Below, one piece after another: positions 5,516 through 11,180 of a stretch of DNA of 11,209 nucleotides; the stretch's first letter is position 1, and every line of letters starts with the position of its first letter. Made by a program: the position numbers and the translations under genes. The DNA comes from a bacterium (GTDB lineage Bacteria; Patescibacteriota; Minisyncoccia; UBA6257; 02-FULL-45-10c), in assembly GCA_030646555.1 (NCBI GenBank), contig JAUSKP010000046.1, forward strand, positions 1 through 11,209, in the 5' to 3' direction. The notes beneath the pieces are model-generated. The model did not search any database. It saw only the letters and a list, made by a program, of their open reading frames with translations, and was not told the origin of the DNA.

Positions 5516-6901
5516 ATGAAAGGGCAAATCACTTTAGAAATTCTTATTTCGCTGTTCATTTTGGTTGCCAGTATTTCGGCGGCAGTAATGGTTTCTTTCG
5601 GCAATCAATCAACGACCGTTGACACTCAATTAAGCAATCAGGCGCTTTACATCGCTCGACAGGAAATGGAAACCGCCAGGGGAGTGAGCCGGCAGGATTT
5701 TAATTCCATTGCCCCCAGTTCATCCACCGAAGGCATTTATTTGAAAGAAATTTTAGTGGAAAACATTGATGCTTATACGAAAAAAGTGACTAGCCGGGTG
5801 AGCTGGAAAACTGAAGTCCTTAGACCTCAAAAAATTGAACTAACCACGCTATTAACCAATGCTAAATCAGTAGTGGCTTATGGCGGAGATACGGGTGGTG
5901 TCGGTCTTTCCGGCGACTGGAAAAATCCCAGAACATTGGGCAGCGTTGATCTTGGCGCTGGAATTTCTGCCACAGATCTCGATGTGTTAAATAAAATTAT
6001 TTATCTCTCCGGCGACGCCTCTGATTCTAAAAAGAAAGATTTTTTTATAGTAAATGCCACTGACGGTGTTAATCCTTTTATTGCTTCCAGTCTTAATGTT
6101 GGTTTGGGATTAAATACTTTGGATGTAGCCGGATCCTATGTTTATGCCGGCAGTAAGGATGTTGACGCCCAACTTCAAATTATTGATGTTAATGATAAAA
6201 ATAATCCAATTTTGAAAACATCGTATAAGCTACCCGGTGTTTCCGGGACAGGTGCGGTTGGCCAGAGCATATTCTTTTTTGATTCTAAAATTTATATTGG
6301 TACAAAAAAAGCGGGCGGTCCGGAATTTCACATTATCGATGTTTCTAATCCTTTAAATCCAATTTCTTTAGGAAGTCGCGAATTTGATAGTGACGTGAAT
6401 GCCATATATGTTTCCGGAGATATTGTTTATGTGGCGACCTCAGCTGACAACAAAGAATTATCCATACTAAACGTTGCTAATCCGGCAAATATAATTCTTC
6501 TTGGCGGTTATGATGCCCCGGGAAACACAGAAGATGGTAAAAGTGTAGCCCTTGTAGGAAGTAAGTTATATTTAGGAAGAACTATGGGTGGAAATAATAC
6601 CAATTATCACGAGCTACATATTTTAGATGTTTCTGATTCAGCTTCCCTTCAAAATTTAGGCTCAAAAGATCTGACAGTTGATTTGAATGATTCGCGTATA
6701 AGGGGAAATTTAGCTTTTTTAGCTACCTCTGACTCCAATAAGGAATTTCAAATTTGGGATATTTCCAACCCGAATAATATTAGTTTGTATGCATTTTTCA
6801 ATTTTTCTCAAATAGGCACGGGAATTGATTATGAAGATAATATTGTTTATGTTTCGGTTAGAAGCAACGATGCTTTAAGAATTATTACATCAACACCATG
6901 A
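5516..6901 (+). CDS. Pseudopilin (GspI/PilV position) fused to an LVIVD-type beta-propeller; candidate tip adhesin
   Basis: A 461-residue protein with two parts. Residues 1-33 are a prepilin start, MKG then QITLEILISLFILVASISAA, with Glu5 conserved but Gln instead of Phe as the first mature residue. After a pilin-like linker region, residues from about 131 to the end contain repeats of 40-52 residues. Each has a strand resembling the LVIVD consensus: FFIVNATD (174), LQIIDVND (218), FHIIDVSNP (270), LSILNVANP (314), LHILDVSD (366), FQIWDISNP (410) and a final partial LRII (453). This implies a six- or seven-bladed beta-propeller. The ATG at 5489 is possible, but it overlaps the preceding gene and would spoil the leader. 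The 3' end overlaps the next gene by ATGA. Propellers on pilus tips (as in PilY1) mediate surface binding; here it is built into the pilin itself. The function is inferred. Confidence 0.85.
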   Translation: MKGQITLEILISLFILVASISAAVMVSFGNQSTTVDTQLSNQALYIARQEMETARGVSRQDFNSIAPSSSTEGIYLKEILVENIDAYTKKVTSRVSWKTEVLRPQKIELTTLLTNAKSVVAYGGDTGGVGLSGDWKNPRTLGSVDLGAGISATDLDVLNKIIYLSGDASDSKKKDFFIVNATDGVNPFIASSLNVGLGLNTLDVAGSYVYAGSKDVDAQLQIIDVNDKNNPILKTSYKLPGVSGTGAVGQSIFFFDSKIYIGTKKAGGPEFHIIDVSNPLNPISLGSREFDSDVNAIYVSGDIVYVATSADNKELSILNVANPANIILLGGYDAPGNTEDGKSVALVGSKLYLGRTMGGNNTNYHELHILDVSDSASLQNLGSKDLTVDLNDSRIRGNLAFLATSDSNKEFQIWDISNPNNISLYAFFNFSQIGTGIDYEDNIVYVSVRSNDALRIITSTP

Positions 6902-7359
6902 AGGGTCTCACCTTAATTGAAACAATTATTTATACGGCTTTAGTTTTCATTATTATTTCCGGATCTCTGATTACGGTTTTTCAAGTGCTGGAAAGCAATA
7001 ACGCTCTTTATAATAAAATTATTACGGAGCAGGAAGCTAATTTTTTGCTTCGGAAATTTTCCTGGGCCGTGAGCGGAGCTTCGTCTATCAATCTGCCGGC
7101 CGCTGGAGCAGCCGGCTCTGTTCTTTCAGTGAATAAAATAAATTTTTCCGAAAACCCGCTCATTTTTGATTTAAACGCCAGCGACATTCGATTGAAACGC
7201 GGTTCTAATGAGCCGGTAATTTTAAACAATCAGAATGTTAAAATTAAAAGCTTGATTTTTCAGCGTTTGGCTGCCGTTGGCAACACGCCGGAAGCAATAA
7301 AAATAAATCTTACAGTTGATACCCAGCCATTCAGCGCTACAATTTATTTAAGAAAATAA
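6898..7359 (+). CDS. Minor pseudopilin, GspJ/PilW-like
   Basis: A 153-residue prepilin: MKG, cleavage before Leu, then LTLIETIIYTALVFIIISGSLI with Glu5. A C-terminal domain of about 120 residues follows, beginning with a helical continuation (EQEANFLLRKFSWAVSGAS) typical of PilW/GspJ, where residues resembling the pattern LxxdlrxA extend the stalk. The rest is beta-rich and lacks cysteines. The start overlaps the stop of the propeller-pilin gene (ATGA at 6898-6901), which indicates translational coupling and joint stoichiometry. It stands third in the pseudopilin series, the GspJ position. Confidence 0.85.
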   Translation: MKGLTLIETIIYTALVFIIISGSLITVFQVLESNNALYNKIITEQEANFLLRKFSWAVSGASSINLPAAGAAGSVLSVNKINFSENPLIFDLNASDIRLKRGSNEPVILNNQNVKIKSLIFQRLAAVGNTPEAIKINLTVDTQPFSATIYLRK

Positions 7360-7375
7360 TGATAGACTTTTTATT

Positions 7376-7759
7376 ATGAATCAACACGGCTACATTTCTC
7401 TTATTTCTTCAATTATTATTTCTATTTTGCTTTTGGCGGTTACTTTTGCCATTAGTTTCAACAATTCTTCCAGCCGGTTTAATATTTTAAACGTTGAATT
7501 TAAGGAGCGCAGTTTGGCTTTAGCCGAAGCTTGCGTTGATACGGCCTTGTTAAAGTTGGCGCAAAATCAATCTTATGGCGGCAATGAAAATATTTCCGTG
7601 GGGAATGACCAATGTTCAATTTTGCCGATTGAAACGTCATCTGGGCAAAAAATTATAAAAACCAAAGCGATTTTTCAAAACGCAGTCACTAATTTAAAAG
7701 TAGCGGTTCAGGCAAGCAACTTATCGGTAGTTTCATGGGAGGAAATTGCGAAATTCTAA
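7376..7759 (+). CDS. PilX/GspK-like minor pseudopilin lacking Glu5
   Basis: A 127-residue protein with a basic/polar leader ending in Gly (MNQHG), then YISLISSIIISILLLAVTFAIS, a single membrane helix. Position 5 after the expected cleavage is Ile, not Glu. In GspK, and often in PilX-type subunits, Glu5 is also missing, and GspK caps the filament because no further subunit has to dock beneath its N-terminus. The segment LALAEACVDTALLKLAQNQ matches the pattern seen after the helix in PilX-like proteins (a.r.A.aa..Ale.A...). Two cysteines (in EACVD and DQCSI) could form a disulfide. It is fourth in the series and 16 bases after its neighbour. The family is inferred from position and shape, not from strong residues. 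Confidence 0.7.
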   Translation: MNQHGYISLISSIIISILLLAVTFAISFNNSSSRFNILNVEFKERSLALAEACVDTALLKLAQNQSYGGNENISVGNDQCSILPIETSSGQKIIKTKAIFQNAVTNLKVAVQASNLSVVSWEEIAKF

Positions 7760-7774
7760 TTTTTTTGATTGATA

Positions 7775-7783
7775 TGATATAAT
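7775..7783 (+). promoter_or_regulatory. Extended -10 promoter of the major pilin gene
   Basis: TGATATAAT (TG-n-TATAAT) lies 39 bases before the pilin ATG, with no good -35, which fits an extended -10 promoter. It would let the abundant pilin be expressed separately from the minor pilin genes upstream. The same nine bases recur before the cupredoxin gene and the gene at 10735. Confidence 0.55.
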
Positions 7784-7822
7784 TAAATTAGAAAAAGGTC
7801 GAGTATAAAGAGATATTTATTT

Positions 7823-8260
7823 ATGAAAAACAACAAAGGCTTTACATTGATTGAATTATTAGTAGTAATCGGCATTATCGCCATTTTAGCTGGAATAGTG
7901 GTCGTTGCTATTAATCCGGCCAGGCAATTTGCCCAGTCCAGAAATACCCAGAGATGGAGCAGTGTGAGCACTATTTTGAATAGCGTAGGCCAAAGATTAT
8001 CTGATAATAAAGGTATTTTTGAAACTGGCTGCGCCGCCGGAGTAATTCCTACTGTAAGCACGCAGATGGGCAGCGCTGTTGGCAACTATAATATTGAGCC
8101 ATGCATCGTGCCGACTTATGTTTCCACTATGTCGCTTGATCCGTTAAGCGGGACAACGGCAGCTACCGGTTATAATATTATTCGCGACGCTGTTACCGGC
8201 AGGATCACGATAAGCGCTCCTAGCGCTGAAGTGAGCGAAGTAATCGCGGTTACCAGATAA
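7823..8260 (+). CDS. Type IV major pilin candidate (PilA-like)
   Basis: A 145-residue prepilin with the textbook start MKNNKG, cleavage before Phe7, then FTLIELLVVIGIIAILAGIVV with Glu5 and the usual N-methyl-Phe position. The helix continues as INPARQFAQSRNTQRWSSVSTILNSV, a sequence I associate with CPR pilins. A small variable domain with Cys70 and Cys94 (likely disulfide) follows. The end has the YNIIRDAVTGRITISAP strand pair. It has its own promoter upstream and a strong terminator directly after, as expected for the highly expressed structural subunit of the pilus. It is polymerised by the PilB/PilC machine encoded upstream. A minor pilin role cannot be excluded. Confidence 0.9.
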   Translation: MKNNKGFTLIELLVVIGIIAILAGIVVVAINPARQFAQSRNTQRWSSVSTILNSVGQRLSDNKGIFETGCAAGVIPTVSTQMGSAVGNYNIEPCIVPTYVSTMSLDPLSGTTAATGYNIIRDAVTGRITISAPSAEVSEVIAVTR

Positions 8261-8262
8261 AA

Positions 8263-8304
8263 AAGAAAATAAAAAAACTCCTTTTGGAGTTTTTTTATTT
8301 TCTT
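8263..8304 (+). terminator. Strong terminator of the pilus operon
   Basis: A perfect 19-bp stem, AAGAAAATAAAAAAACTCC / GGAGTTTTTTTATTTTCTT, surrounds a TTTT loop, starting three bases after the pilin stop. The A/T halves supply a T-tract on both strands, so it could work in either direction. Confidence 0.9.
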
Positions 8305-8311
8305 CTGATTT

Positions 8312-8340
8312 TTGACAAAAATGAAATATCTTAGTATTAT
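8312..8340 (+). promoter_or_regulatory. Near-consensus sigma70 promoter
   Basis: TTGACA (8312-8317), a 17-base spacer and TATTAT (8335-8340) precede the small gene at 8384. It is the best match to consensus in the window, suggesting steady or high transcription. Confidence 0.8.
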
Positions 8341-8370
8341 ATAAAACAGTTATTTTTATAATACTTTAAT

Positions 8371-8378
8371 AAAGGAGG
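8371..8378 (+). promoter_or_regulatory. Strong Shine-Dalgarno site (AAAGGAGG)
   Basis: AAAGGAGG lies five bases before the ATG at 8384 and fixes that start. Most genes in the window have no such site. Confidence 0.85.
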
Positions 8379-8383
8379 AGAGA

Positions 8384-8752
8384 ATGCATTTTCAAAAATA
8401 CGGGCGAAATAACTTTTTCCATACGCTAAGAAGATTGCAAAACGAACGAGGCGAAGCATCGGAAGAAAAAGTATCGCGCGCCTGCGCCGCGCTGAAGCAA
8501 AAGGGTTTTATCTATGATTTCAGCCAAAGCGAGAAAAACAGCTTTAATGACAGGGTCAGAAAACGGGATTTTCTGATAATTGTTATGCCATATCGGAAAA
8601 TATGGTTCCAAGTGAAAAGCTCTAATTGCGGTGTCCAGAACCATCTTGGAAAGAATACCGACGTTCCGGTAATAAAGATTGAATCGCAATATTCAACCGA
8701 AGACGTAGAACGCATTCTTATAGAAAAATTCTCTCTTTCTATTCCAGAGTAA
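8384..8752 (+). CDS. Small protein of unknown function with a PD-(D/E)XK-nuclease-like signature
   Basis: A 122-residue soluble protein that I cannot assign to a named family. Its layout resembles the PD-(D/E)XK nuclease core. A helix with Glu27/Glu28 (EASEEKVSRACAALKQKGF) is followed by Asp62 (KRDFLIIVM) and then Gln76-Val-Lys78 (KIWFQVKSS), that is D...QxK, with Gln in place of the usual Glu. Families of this fold include Holliday-junction resolvases, mismatch endonucleases and restriction enzymes; several keep a Gln at this place. The N-terminus is basic (RNNFFHTLRRLQNERG). It is a monocistronic unit with near-consensus promoter, strong Shine-Dalgarno site and perfect terminator, so it is a real and probably well expressed gene. 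The nuclease link is inference only. Confidence 0.8.
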   Translation: MHFQKYGRNNFFHTLRRLQNERGEASEEKVSRACAALKQKGFIYDFSQSEKNSFNDRVRKRDFLIIVMPYRKIWFQVKSSNCGVQNHLGKNTDVPVIKIESQYSTEDVERILIEKFSLSIPE

Positions 8753-8758
8753 ATATTT

Positions 8759-8789
8759 AAGCTCCCCGACACCAGTCGGGGAGCTTTTT
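8759..8789. terminator. Terminator shared by convergent genes
   Basis: A perfect 12-bp stem AAGCTCCCCGAC / GTCGGGGAGCTT with an ACCA loop ends in five T residues on the plus strand, just after the stop at 8752. On the minus strand the tail is TTAAATATTT, weaker but usable for the hemerythrin-like gene ending at 8803. Confidence 0.9.
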
Positions 8790-8802
8790 AGTTTAGTTTT
8801 AT

Positions 8803-9195
8803 CTATAAAGACTTTTCATAAGCGGGGTATAGAACGACTTCTTCAATGGTAACTCTGTTTCTAACTTTTTTACTCATTTTTTTGTACGCATCTGCTAATT
8901 CTGCGCTCGGTTCACTGTTTTTTAAAAATTGTTCTACAAAAACTATATAATCTTTTGCAATATTTTTCATCGCAGAAGAGAATATATCGCCAAGCCTCGC
9001 GATTTCTTCGTTTTTTGATTTGGCCAGCGCTGGATATAAGTATTCATCCTCTTTTTTAAGATGAATAGTTAATACATCAGTTAATTTTCTTACCAACTCT
9101 TTTTGAGCATCAAACTTTTCAGATTTATCTATATTATCAAAAAATTCAATAATTATTTTATGATCATTTTTTAATTCTTCTATGTATTGATTCAT
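8803..9195 (-). CDS. Hemerythrin-like (HHE) protein with a degenerate second half
   Basis: A 130-residue helical protein. The first half matches an HHE cation-binding domain: His12 (LKNDHKIIIEFF), His45 and Glu49 (IHLKKEDEYLYP). The second half keeps the pattern of the other helix pair (RVTIEEVVLYPAYEK, with Glu118/Glu119), but the histidines expected before it and at the middle helix are absent (NIAKDYIVF and VRNRVTIEE). A complete diiron site is therefore doubtful; it may bind one metal or use other ligands. It is cytoplasmic, with no signal peptide. It differs clearly from the intact bacteriohemerythrin at 2013-2432 and is not a recent copy of it. No Shine-Dalgarno sequence; a small dyad (9197-9211) lies right before the ATG. 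It converges on the gene at 8384 and diverges from the HD gene. Confidence 0.82.
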   Translation of the reverse strand: MNQYIEELKNDHKIIIEFFDNIDKSEKFDAQKELVRKLTDVLTIHLKKEDEYLYPALAKSKNEEIARLGDIFSSAMKNIAKDYIVFVEQFLKNSEPSAELADAYKKMSKKVRNRVTIEEVVLYPAYEKSL

Positions 9196-9196
9196 T

Positions 9197-9211
9197 GTAT
9201 TTTTAAAATAC
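9197..9211. promoter_or_regulatory. Perfect 7-bp dyad directly before the HHE gene start
   Basis: GTATTTT-T-AAAATAC lies two bases from the ATG. Its core resembles the ATTTTA/TAAAAT arms of the dyad at the other hemerythrin promoter, but it is AT-only apart from its ends, so chance is a serious alternative. Confidence 0.25.
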
Positions 9212-9277
9212 TATTATTTATGGGCTAATAAATAGAGATCTTGAATGGGTATTGGTGAGAATATTCGCAGACTTAAT

Positions 9278-9306
9278 TTGTTATTATGTTATTGATAGAC
9301 TAATAT
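9278..9306 (+). promoter_or_regulatory. Promoter of the HD-domain gene
   Basis: TTGTTA (9278-9283), a 17-base spacer and TAATAT (9301-9306) end ten bases before the ATG at 9317. The leader would be about four bases, again near-leaderless. Confidence 0.5.
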
Positions 9307-9316
9307 TAAAACATAA

Positions 9317-9976
9317 ATGAATATATCACAAATTAAGAAAAATCAGATTTTTTTAGAGTTTATCAAACAAGCAGAGAATAGCTTGTCGGTCTTGGGCTAT
9401 ACAGAGCATGGATTAAAACACGCAAGTTTAGTGAGCGAGAGATGCGGGATGCTAGCTAGAGAAATAGATTTATCAGACAACGAGCGGGAACTATCAGAGA
9501 TAGCCGGGCTTTGCCATGATATTGGCAATTTTTTAAGCAGGACCAACCATCATTATTTCGGAGCGCTGCTTTTTAGTCAGATTTTTGGGAATGATTTTGA
9601 GCCAAAAGATTTGGCTGTTATTATGCAGGCGATTAGCAATCACGATAAAGATGAAATGAAATTTGCTAATCCTGTTTCGGCAATTTTGGTTTTGGCAGAT
9701 AAGTCAGATGTTCGCCGCTCAAGGGTTTTATTAAAAGAAATGAGCAAAATAAAGGCAGATATTCACAATAGGGTAAACTTTGCCACTGCCTTTTCCAAAC
9801 TAGCGGTAAACAAAAAGAATAAAACAATTACTTTAAATTTAAAAATAGATACCAAGTTTGTTCCAATAATGGAGTATTTTGAGATTTTTACGGAAAGAAT
9901 GGCATATTGCCGAAAAGCGGCGGAATACCTTGGCTATAAATTTTGTTTGGTTATAAATAGCTTTAAGTTGCTTTAA
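9317..9976 (+). CDS. HD-domain metal-dependent phosphohydrolase
   Basis: A 219-residue protein with the HD superfamily motif order: His31/His35 (YTEHGLKHASLVSERC), His67-Asp68 (GLCHDIGN), His78/His79 (RTNHHYFG), His109 (ISNHDKDE) and Asp128 (LADKSDVRRSR). HD proteins use a divalent-metal site to cleave phosphate esters of nucleotides or cyclic nucleotides. The paired extra histidines suggest a two-metal site. Residues after about 140 form a mixed helical/beta tail (TITLNLKIDTKFVPIMEYFEIFTERM) that might be a small regulatory or dimer domain. No other domain, membrane helix or signal is present, so it is cytoplasmic. The substrate is unknown. It stands alone under its own promoter. Confidence 0.88.
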   Translation: MNISQIKKNQIFLEFIKQAENSLSVLGYTEHGLKHASLVSERCGMLAREIDLSDNERELSEIAGLCHDIGNFLSRTNHHYFGALLFSQIFGNDFEPKDLAVIMQAISNHDKDEMKFANPVSAILVLADKSDVRRSRVLLKEMSKIKADIHNRVNFATAFSKLAVNKKNKTITLNLKIDTKFVPIMEYFEIFTERMAYCRKAAEYLGYKFCLVINSFKLL

Positions 9977-9985
9977 TTTTTTCTC

Positions 9986-10009
9986 TGTCATTCCAACGAA
10001 AGTTGGAAT
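9986..10009. repeat. Short palindromic repeat related to that at 1043-1114
   Basis: TGTC is followed by ATTCCAAC (9990-9997), loop GAAA, GTTGGAAT (10002-10009), a perfect 8-bp stem with a GNRA-type loop. It shares TGTCATTCC with the complement of the right end of the first repeat. It sits between two convergent genes, without a T-run on either strand. Confidence 0.5.
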
Positions 10010-10048
10010 CCATGGCCAACCCCATTCCTTGCATAAGTTTTTTATTAT

Positions 10049-10429
10049 TTATTCAACTATAAGTTTTCCGACCATGCCCATCGCCCGATGCTTGCCAACA
10101 CTGCAATAATATTCAAACTCTCCGGCTTGATCGGGGGTAAAGGCGACTTCCGTAGTTTCGCCCGGACCTATGATTGAAGTGCGGACTCCCAATTCATCAA
10201 TTACGAAGTCGTGCGGATATGTCCCTGTATTTGTTAGAACTATTTTAATAGGCTGTCCTTTTTTAACTGTTATTTCGGTTAGCGAAAAGATAAAGTTAGA
10301 TCCCGCAATTGAGATAGTCTGTATTGGCGCTTCAGATGTTGCGGGGGATTTGGCTGGCTGATTTGACCAAATAATTGATCCGGTAACTGCAATGATAACC
10401 AAGACTAATGCTAAATATTTTTTATTCAT
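10049..10429 (-). CDS. Membrane-anchored cupredoxin (blue-copper protein)
   Basis: A 126-residue protein. Residues 5-21 form an N-terminal hydrophobic segment (YLALVLVIIAVTGSIIW), an uncleaved anchor or signal, followed by a Ser/Pro/Ala linker. The cupredoxin barrel runs from about 36 to 126 with type-1 copper ligands His73 (YPHDF), Cys109 (EYYCSVGKH), His114 and Met119 (RAMGM). The spacing C-x4-H-x4-M is that of plastocyanin-like domains. Such proteins carry electrons or hold copper outside the membrane. With a Cu-type ATPase elsewhere in the window, copper handling is a reasonable alternative to electron transfer, since no respiratory partner gene is nearby. No Shine-Dalgarno sequence precedes the ATG. 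Family call secure, role inferred. Confidence 0.92.
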   Translation of the reverse strand: MNKKYLALVLVIIAVTGSIIWSNQPAKSPATSEAPIQTISIAGSNFIFSLTEITVKKGQPIKIVLTNTGTYPHDFVIDELGVRTSIIGPGETTEVAFTPDQAGEFEYYCSVGKHRAMGMVGKLIVE

Positions 10430-10457
10430 TTTTTAATTTTAATTAGCTCTCATGTTA

Positions 10458-10466
10458 ATTATATCA
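10458..10466 (-). promoter_or_regulatory. Extended -10 promoter of the cupredoxin gene
   Basis: TGATATAAT on the minus strand lies 28 bases before the ATG at 10429. No clear -35 is visible at the right distance. Confidence 0.5.
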
Positions 10467-10503
10467 AAAAAAGCTATGTATGATTAATTTGTAAAAATAA
10501 AAA

Positions 10504-10676
10504 ATGCTAAAAACTAGCGGTTTTATAAGTGTGCGCATCTCGGACAAGATAACCTTGCTCAACTTGGCTCGCCATCTTGTGGTGGAGCGGGGGGCGGGTA
10601 GGCCCAGCTTGACGGTTTTAGCTAGTTTTGGATTTTAAAAACGATGCGTCCCGTGCGCTTATTTTTTCAAAAATAA
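10504..10676. other. GC-rich structured intergenic segment: candidate ncRNA, leader or repeat element
   Basis: Within the roughly 300-base gap between the divergent genes at 10429 and 10735 there is an island much richer in GC than its flanks. Pairings seen: AAAACTAGC 10510-10518 with GCTAGTTTT 10621-10629 (closing stem), ACAAGAT 10544-10550 with ATCTTGT 10574-10580, GGGC 10592-10595 with GCCC 10602-10605, and an AT hairpin TTATTTTT 10659-10666 with AAAAATAA 10669-10676. Both strands are open over much of it (44 codons on plus from ATG 10504). I did not recognise SRP, RNase P, tmRNA or a known riboswitch signature. The rest of the gap holds only the two extended -10 promoters. Confidence 0.4.
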
Positions 10677-10690
10677 AGAAGGTGATAAAA

Positions 10691-10699
10691 TGATATAAT
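10691..10699 (+). promoter_or_regulatory. Extended -10 promoter of the membrane-anchored protein gene
   Basis: TGATATAAT lies 35 bases before the ATG at 10735, with no recognisable -35. It is the third identical nine-base box in the window. Confidence 0.5.
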
Positions 10700-10734
10700 T
10701 AACTTATATAAAATTAATAATTTAAATTAAAAAT

Positions 10735-11151
10735 ATGAATTCAAAAAAGAATTTGATCATAGGCGGAATAGTTATCGTTGTTTTGGTTGCTGGCGCGTTT
10801 TTATGGAAAGGCGGATCTCCGAAGCAGGGTGCGGGGACGGAACAACCTGGAATTGAAGGACTAGTTAAAGAGCAGATAAGCGAACAAATGGGAGGCTCCG
10901 GTAAAATGACGGATGAAATATTTATAGAAATTATGAGAGAAACGGCTAAGGTCGTTGCGGTTCAGAAAGGAATGACAGAAGAAGAAAGGGCAAAACTGGA
11001 ATTAAAAATACTTAGTAAATACGGTATAAGTGCGGAGACAGCTGTTGAGTATTATAATGCTTTAAATAATGATGCGATTCGTAATGCGGCGTTGGAAGAA
11101 AAGTCTCAACAAATAATCAAGGAATTTCAAATAGAAAATTATCAATATTAA
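10735..11151 (+). CDS. Small membrane-anchored protein of unknown function
   Basis: A 138-residue protein that I do not recognise. The N-terminus is MNSKKN followed by one hydrophobic helix (LIIGGIVIVVLVAGAFLW, about 7-24), best read as an N-in anchor without a clear cleavage site. A Gly/Pro/Gln-rich linker (25-40) follows. The remaining 95 residues are charged and helical, rich in Glu, Lys, Met and Gln (EIFIEIMRETAKVVAVQKGMTEEERAKLELKILSKYG), with coiled-coil or small helical-bundle character and no cysteine. The bulk should face outwards. The N-terminal plan resembles that of the neighbouring cupredoxin, but the two are transcribed divergently and share no domain. It is followed by a strong terminator at the window end. 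Confidence 0.8.
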   Translation: MNSKKNLIIGGIVIVVLVAGAFLWKGGSPKQGAGTEQPGIEGLVKEQISEQMGGSGKMTDEIFIEIMRETAKVVAVQKGMTEEERAKLELKILSKYGISAETAVEYYNALNNDAIRNAALEEKSQQIIKEFQIENYQY

Positions 11152-11180
11152 GGTAAAATAAAGTGAAACATGTTTGGAAT

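Noticed and set aside
7783..8085. 100-codon minus-strand open frame over the pilin start
   Set aside because: Antisense to the pilin leader and helix; it would also cross the pilin promoter. No independent coding signal.
8426..8772. Two minus-strand open frames opposite the 8384 gene
   Set aside because: The plus-strand gene has promoter, Shine-Dalgarno site and terminator; the minus frames run into the terminator stem.
9990..10009. Perfect hairpin between convergent genes as a terminator
   Set aside because: Neither strand has a T-run after the stem; it is better explained as a repeat element.
10504..10638. 44-codon plus-strand frame in the GC-rich island
   Set aside because: No Shine-Dalgarno sequence, no recognisable product, and built largely from paired segments; both strands are open, which is common in GC-rich repeats.
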